NCBI GenBank assembly: GCA_019843655.1 | Contig: JACDQD010000102.1 | Coordinates: forward strand, 8,379,501 to 8,443,500 | Source: Lethocerus indicus | Taxonomy: Eukaryota > Arthropoda > Insecta > Hemiptera > Belostomatidae | Reading direction: 5' to 3' | Length of the DNA stretch: 64,000 bases | Shown: in pieces, positions 62,881 to 64,000 of the stretch | Numbering within the stretch: position 1 is the first letter of the stretch | Layout of the letters: every line of letters starts with the position of its first letter | The notes under the pieces: generated by a model | The model's input: the letters and a program-made list of their open reading frames with translations, nothing else | The model's database searches: none | Told to the model about the DNA's origin: nothing | Translations under genes and position numbers: made by a program

Positions 62881-64000
62881 GACGCTCATAATTAGGGACT
62901 TGCATTATTAACAGCTCCGATAGGGGCTAATTGAGGTTCGATCCACTGCCGAGACACGCGCTAACCGTGTAAATGGACTTTGAAGTCCAAAAGTGATAAT
63001 AAATGGACATTGATTAAACCCCTAACAATCTCCCGCCGACCGGATAGGGGCTTATCGCGCGCACGGGGGATTCCATTTGTGATAAAGCTAAAATTAACTA
63101 GAAAACATTGTAAGCCTTTTGAAATCGTTTCATTTGATTTAACCGCCGGTTGATTAATTATACATTTAAGCGATGAATTGCATATTTAAATTCGCTGAAA
63201 GATTATTCATTCTATTTCATTTTTCGAGTTATAAATATTGAAATATTTGGTACCTTGGTAAAAAATTGCTCAAAATATCAAAGAAGGAGTAGTTGCGTTA
63301 AAGCGAATAACAATTATAGTTCATTAAATTTAAACAACGTCGCTTCGTTATAAATACACTTAGCATAGATTCCTTAAAGAATCAGGAACCTACACAACCA
63401 CATTACGAACAAAATGTTAAAATATGACACATGTACAAATGAATATTTATGGCGATGTCCGTGAGAGATCCGAATTGAAACGCTGATTTTAGTTTCTATT
63501 ATCTCTCGTTTAGTAATCACAAACAGTTCAATTACACGAACGGAGATAATAATAATGTTAACAGGGAATAATACTGTTGAATTTAATGGTAGTATTCCAT
63601 TGGGACTAGCTAGAAACAGCACAAACGATAGATTATAGTGACATAGTAAAAATGCAAATTGAAGCTTCGAAATTGAATTGTAACCTAAGAGAATTGGCGT
63701 CATTTTCGCGTTTGCTGAGCTGGCAAGCATATTCTAGATGACAGCCTTTGTTTACATTCATGCCCAGTATGAGAGCGTGCGAGATGCGCACCCAACGAAG
63801 CCCACAGGTGAAATGAAGTCCGTAAAGCGCAGGTGTAATGTAAGGGGGGGGTGACCATCGATTATCGTGGTGGGGGAAAGGAGTTCCTTACAGCAGGTAC
63901 AGCTTGCGCCATCTACCGCTGAAGTTGCCTTACTAACTAGTTTACCTGTTCGCTGCCAGATGTCGGGGGCATCCTTAATTTGAAGACTGTTGTCGTTAAC
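62881..64000. other. Unannotated AT-rich DNA at window end
   Basis: No gene recognised. AT-rich DNA with a short G run near 63,844. A 118-codon minus frame at 63,374-63,730 is hydrophobic, shows no known domain, and is probably chance in AT-rich DNA. Confidence 0.5.

Noticed and set aside
62934..62951. tRNA B-box-like GGTTCGATCC
   Set aside because: The flanking bases do not form a five-pair T stem, and no matching A box or acceptor stem is visible upstream.
1..64000. CRISPR arrays, bacterial operons, rRNA genes, telomeric TTAGG arrays
   Set aside because: No spaced direct-repeat array, packed gene arrangement, rRNA signature or telomere repeat was seen.

Overview
This is eukaryotic, non-coding-dominated DNA, most likely from an arthropod nuclear genome. 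No open frame is long and recognisable, no operon-like packing or ribosome-binding sites are visible, simple repeats are frequent, and every protein fragment I can recognise comes from a transposon family common in insects: a jockey-clade LINE and a piggyBac element. Base composition is a mosaic: AT-rich stretches carrying many TTAAT/TAATTA words alternate with short CpG-containing GC-rich blocks of a few hundred bases. I cannot name the species. I found no host gene I would defend, and no tRNA, rRNA or snRNA gene.

The most informative content is a dispersed repeat family with five copies, at about 7.34-7.68, 14.85-14.89, 46.28-46.39, 57.11-57.57 and 59.96-60.10 kb. The two fullest copies are foldback elements with long inverted arms (156 bp each in the 57 kb copy). 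Each arm carries a 37-nt motif that fits a minimal type I hammerhead ribozyme: a 4-bp stem I (GCUA/UAGC), the core CUGAAGA, a short stem II, GAAA, a loopless self-complementary stem III (ACCGGU), and C at the cleavage position. Three copies keep all core residues, two carry a core substitution, and in the 59.96 kb copy the ribozyme has been deleted. Minimal hammerheads of this kind are known from Penelope-like elements and retrozymes. No Penelope reverse transcriptase is present here, so the family looks non-autonomous.

Layout: 0-7.3 kb, unannotated mosaic DNA. 7.34-7.68 kb, ribozyme foldback copy A. 7.7-36.9 kb, unannotated DNA with microsatellites, a few weak ORF candidates and terminal fragment B at 14.85 kb. 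36.9-37.7 kb, the 3' end of a jockey-like LINE (YADD motif, one frameshift, AATAAA and a short A tail). 37.7-45.8 kb, unannotated. 45.86-46.13 kb, a second, unrelated foldback element; ribozyme copy C follows about 150 bp later. 46.4-57.1 kb, unannotated, several GC-rich blocks. 57.1-60.1 kb, copies D and E. 61.9-62.9 kb, a piggyBac remnant in reverse orientation with a TTAA-flanked terminus and the cysteine-rich C-terminus of its transposase. 62.9-64.0 kb, unannotated.

The parts do not form a pathway. The window reads as intergenic or intronic DNA colonised by decayed mobile elements. Exons of a gene with very long introns could still be hidden in it, since short exons cannot be excluded by eye.
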